Shown: positions 61,401 through 64,000 of the stretch, one piece after another
How the letters are laid out: each line of letters opens with the position of its first letter
Numbering within the stretch: position 1 is the first letter of the stretch
From: Ceratodon purpureus
Lineage: Eukaryota > Streptophyta > Bryopsida > Pseudoditrichales > Ditrichaceae
Length of the DNA: 64,000 nt
Assembly (NCBI GenBank): GCA_014871385.1
Contig: CM026425.1
Coordinates: forward strand, 4,514,752-4,578,751
Direction of reading: 5' to 3'
The notes under the pieces: model-generated
Seen by the model: the letters and a program-made list of their open reading frames with translations, nothing else
Told to the model about the DNA's origin: nothing
Database searches by the model: none
Made by a program: the position numbers and the translations under genes

Positions 61401-62432
61401 GCCCAATAAGCTTGTGGCGTTGGACATAGCCTCCACCTTGTGCATGCATATCTTTACTTGCTCCTCTAAACCAAACACGTTACTTTGAACTTGCAATACT
61501 CCGTGTAAAGGCAATAAGCCTGTTACAGCATTCACCACTTCACGTTTCAACTCCGCTTCATCCCTGCATCACTCGGCCAGCGATCAATGTCTCTATAAGA
61601 TTAGATATTTATGCATGTACTTACTTTGCAAATGTTTGAAGCAGATTGAAAAAGACCCAATGACAACCATGTTGACACATCGCACCTTGGCTTCACATGA
61701 TTCTTTTTTGCAAAGAACAATCTCCCTTCTCTGTCTGGATTCTCTACATTCACGTCACTCTTTACACCATGTTCAATGGAGTGACTTTGTCCAAGTAGGC
61801 TTTATTGTAATTAGTACTAGTAAACTAAATTTCTTAAGCTGGCTACGATGTGCAGTATCCATGACAACTTCTGTGCTAAACTTCCATCAAATGAAGCTCA
61901 AAAATTCCAACAAAATACTTCAAAAAGATAGAAATATCGCATGAACTGTGTTTGCAAAAACTTGCAGAGAATTATGAACTCACCCTCTGTAGTCAGATAA
62001 TCGGAAGACGAATGCAGTGATGTCTGCCAGTTTGCAAAGAGCATCTGCCCATTCCTCTACTCTCTCCGCTGTTTCCCTCGACTTGTGCTTCTTGAATGCG
62101 GCTGCAAAGGGGCCCTTCTCCACCCGACGCAGCTCCGCAGGCTCCACATTGTACAACACCGGAATCACTGGCTTCCCGCTCCTCATCATGGCCACCAGTT
62201 CGCTCAAGCAATGCTTCGACTCAGCGTACCCTCTCGACACCACTGCAACGTGAACACTTGCCACTTCCAAAGCGGCATCGATAGATGAGAAAGCTGGGTT
62301 CCCCTTGACCAAAGATGTCTTGTCTAGAAACGGATTTAGCCCAGCTGAGCGTAGCGCATCATGCAAGTGGGCAATGAAGCCTCCTTTTACATCAGGCCCG
62401 CGGTGGTTCAGGAATACGTCGTAATCGTCCAT
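58494..62432 (-). CDS. TIR-NBS-LRR (TNL) intracellular immune receptor
   Basis: Four exons 61984-62432, 60417-61563, 59946-60230, 58494-59708; 3096 nt, 1031 aa, the classical TNL exon plan (TIR / NBS / linker-LRR / LRR). TIR residues 1-150: YDVFLNHRGPDVK, FLDKTSLVKGN, VVSRGYAESKHCLSEL, where Glu78 matches the NADase catalytic Glu. NBS: P-loop GMGGIGKST (207-215), kinase 2 VLIVLDGIQD, GSCIIVTSQD, GLPL CGGLPLALKVVGSNL, LMFVDIACVFCGW, and MHGLLKDMG in the MHD position. About 15 LRRs of the LPxSIGxLxxLxxLxLxxC type, then a non-LRR tail of about 100 residues (DREGDWSWSWPRCNVKEVRV...). It should oligomerise on effector recognition and act as an NADase. No inactivating change was seen. Confidence 0.93.
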
Positions 62433-64000
62433 GGGTTCCCCTGTCTCCAGGAATGGTTTTTAACCGCAGGGAGGAATATATATGGAAGTTGAAGTTTCAG
62501 ATCTCGGTCAAATGTAGTACACCAAGGCTTGCCGACAGTTACACAGTACCTATCGTCTACGCTGCTCACAGGAATTCCAGCTTTGCGCTCGTGCACAGAT
62601 AGCGGATATATCGGCACCACCTTCACCATTCGGAGGAGTGAATTTGGAGAACTGTATCTAGACAATCACGAGGTTCAATGTTGGTGTTCTAATGTTTGTT
62701 CACATTCTGTGGAGTTCACCACCTGTAAAGTTAGCCGGCAATTATTTTAGCATAGAAATATTAAAGCTGAAATCATGGTTAGTTAGTTACAATCATGGTT
62801 AGTCAGATCTCATATGTCGTTCCCAAATTTTCAAAGCATAAGACCAACACAGAGCAATCCCTAACTTGAGTTGTTAACATGTTATAGGAGATTCTGAATA
62901 AGAAAAGATTTGCTGACATGCGCGAGTGTAGTCAGAGGCACACATACAGTCACGTTCAATAGGCGGACTGTTCACACGAGACATCGTGGTGGCAAAAGAG
63001 TCAGATTCCCGTACTTAGCTCAGGCGAATTAGGATGTCTGGATCATCACGTATAGATGAATCCTAAACTACCTCCCCCTGAAAAACATAGAGAGTGTTGA
63101 TTCTTGGAGCGCATACGCTCATACAAACATACATCGTAAAGAGAGTCCACACAAAAGGGTTTATTACTAATCAGGACGGCAAGTTTAGGGCCCGGAACTT
63201 ATAAAGCCGTGATAGCTATTTATGAGATTGAACAGCTGAAGGCACGCAAAACGATGTGTCTATGTGTCACAGCGCATAGCTGCCGCCAGAGTCTATTTAC
63301 GGAGAATGAACTAAGTTGGCATACTACAATTCACAATATGTTCTATGCAGTGTTGCGGTATCCTAACAAGTTCCGAAGGTCGGACACTGGAACAGAAGTT
63401 TGCTTTCGCACCGCCACACTTGAGTGGAAGTGGACGACATAAGCACAAATAGATCGTTACTACAAGAGATTGCATAAACACATGAACGAGCAAGACCAGA
63501 AGATATGGACTCCAGACATGTGACCAAACATCCGGATAACATTAACCAAATTAACTACATAACCCAAACATGAGAGATATTTTGCACCAGAAGAGATTCA
63601 GACCGAACGACGCACAATTGAAGACTACTCTGTCGGTAGACGCACAATTGAAGACAGCGTTGATCCTCTATTCAGTCAAGATTGAGAGTTTTCACCAGCT
63701 GGGATCAAGTGAAAACGTTCACCGTGCCAACTTCAAAGGGTATCTTACTTTCACGAGGACTAGAACTTTAGTGTCAAAAGAAGTTGCGGGATGATGGAGA
63801 CAATCGGGTGCCTGCACAAACTGTGAGAGAACTGTCAGGACAAGGTTGAGGAAGCAGTTTATATCTTACTCTGGACACTGGTAGGCCGGAACTTTGAATG
63901 ATGCTTCTAGATATATGGTTCTTTGTCGGGTTTCATCTTCGTGTTTAGTGCTGGCGAAGAGTTATTCTGTAACTGTGTCTTTGTTGACAACGTCAGGCGG
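62433..64000. other. Upstream region of the TNL and window end
   Basis: About 1.6 kb. Holds the TNL promoter side; short tandem copies of CATGGTTAGT at about 62775-62805; and a 30-bp-period duplication of GACGCACAATTGAAGAC (63609-63625, 63639-63655). Plus-strand frames 63209-63442 and 63570-63794 lack recognisable domains and are not called as genes. Confidence 0.4.

Noticed and set aside
1..64000. tRNA, rRNA, CRISPR, bacterial operon or organellar insertion
   Set aside because: Nothing resembling these was seen by reading; a tRNAscan/Rfam run would be needed to exclude a single tRNA or snoRNA.

Overview
This is nuclear DNA of a land plant. The genes are split by short introns (mostly about 70-600 bp) with GT-AG borders. 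The families are plant ones: a ZIFL transporter, an SRT2 sirtuin, a B12D protein, a SCAB1-like Ig/PH protein, an LRR receptor-like protein, a TIR-NBS-LRR and a CACTA transposon. Compact introns, a TNL and AT-rich repeat-filled spacers fit a bryophyte-like genome (moss or liverwort) best, but the species cannot be fixed from sequence alone. No organellar or bacterial signal was seen.

Layout. 1-3176 (+): 3' part of a ZIFL major-facilitator gene. 3776-6920 (-): complete ten-exon SRT2-type sirtuin, convergent with it. 7428-7552: near-perfect 58-bp-arm foldback. 7628-23052: an apparently intact 15.4-kb CACTA (En/Spm) element with CACTAGTGG termini and a 3-bp TGA target duplication. It holds a four-exon TNP2 transposase, a divergent TNPA-like gene and two unassigned genes, and it sits inside an older element whose inverted arms still flank it. 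23056-27975: AT-rich DNA with diverged direct and inverted repeats. 27976-30721 (+): three-exon LRR receptor-like protein. 32124-33019 (-): three-exon B12D. 33683-40728 (-): 22-exon coiled-coil/Ig/PH protein of about 727 aa. 41801-53997: repeat-rich spacer with microsatellites, a 23-G run and gene fragments. 53998-54348 and 56129-56482 (-): tandemly duplicated small genes for a protein with three RWPxQGW motifs. 57540-58040: TNL pseudogene fragment. 58494-62432 (-): complete four-exon TIR-NBS-LRR of 1031 aa.

The host genes look like unrelated single-copy neighbours. Related function is visible only inside the transposon (transposase plus DNA-binding partner) and within the two local duplications (RWPxQGW pair; TNL plus fragment). 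The exon models for ZIFL, SRT2, TNP2, LRR, B12D, SCAB-like and TNL were checked by summing exon lengths and splice phases; all stay in frame. The most novel item is the RWPxQGW family, which I cannot place in any known family. Next are the extra genes carried by the CACTA element.
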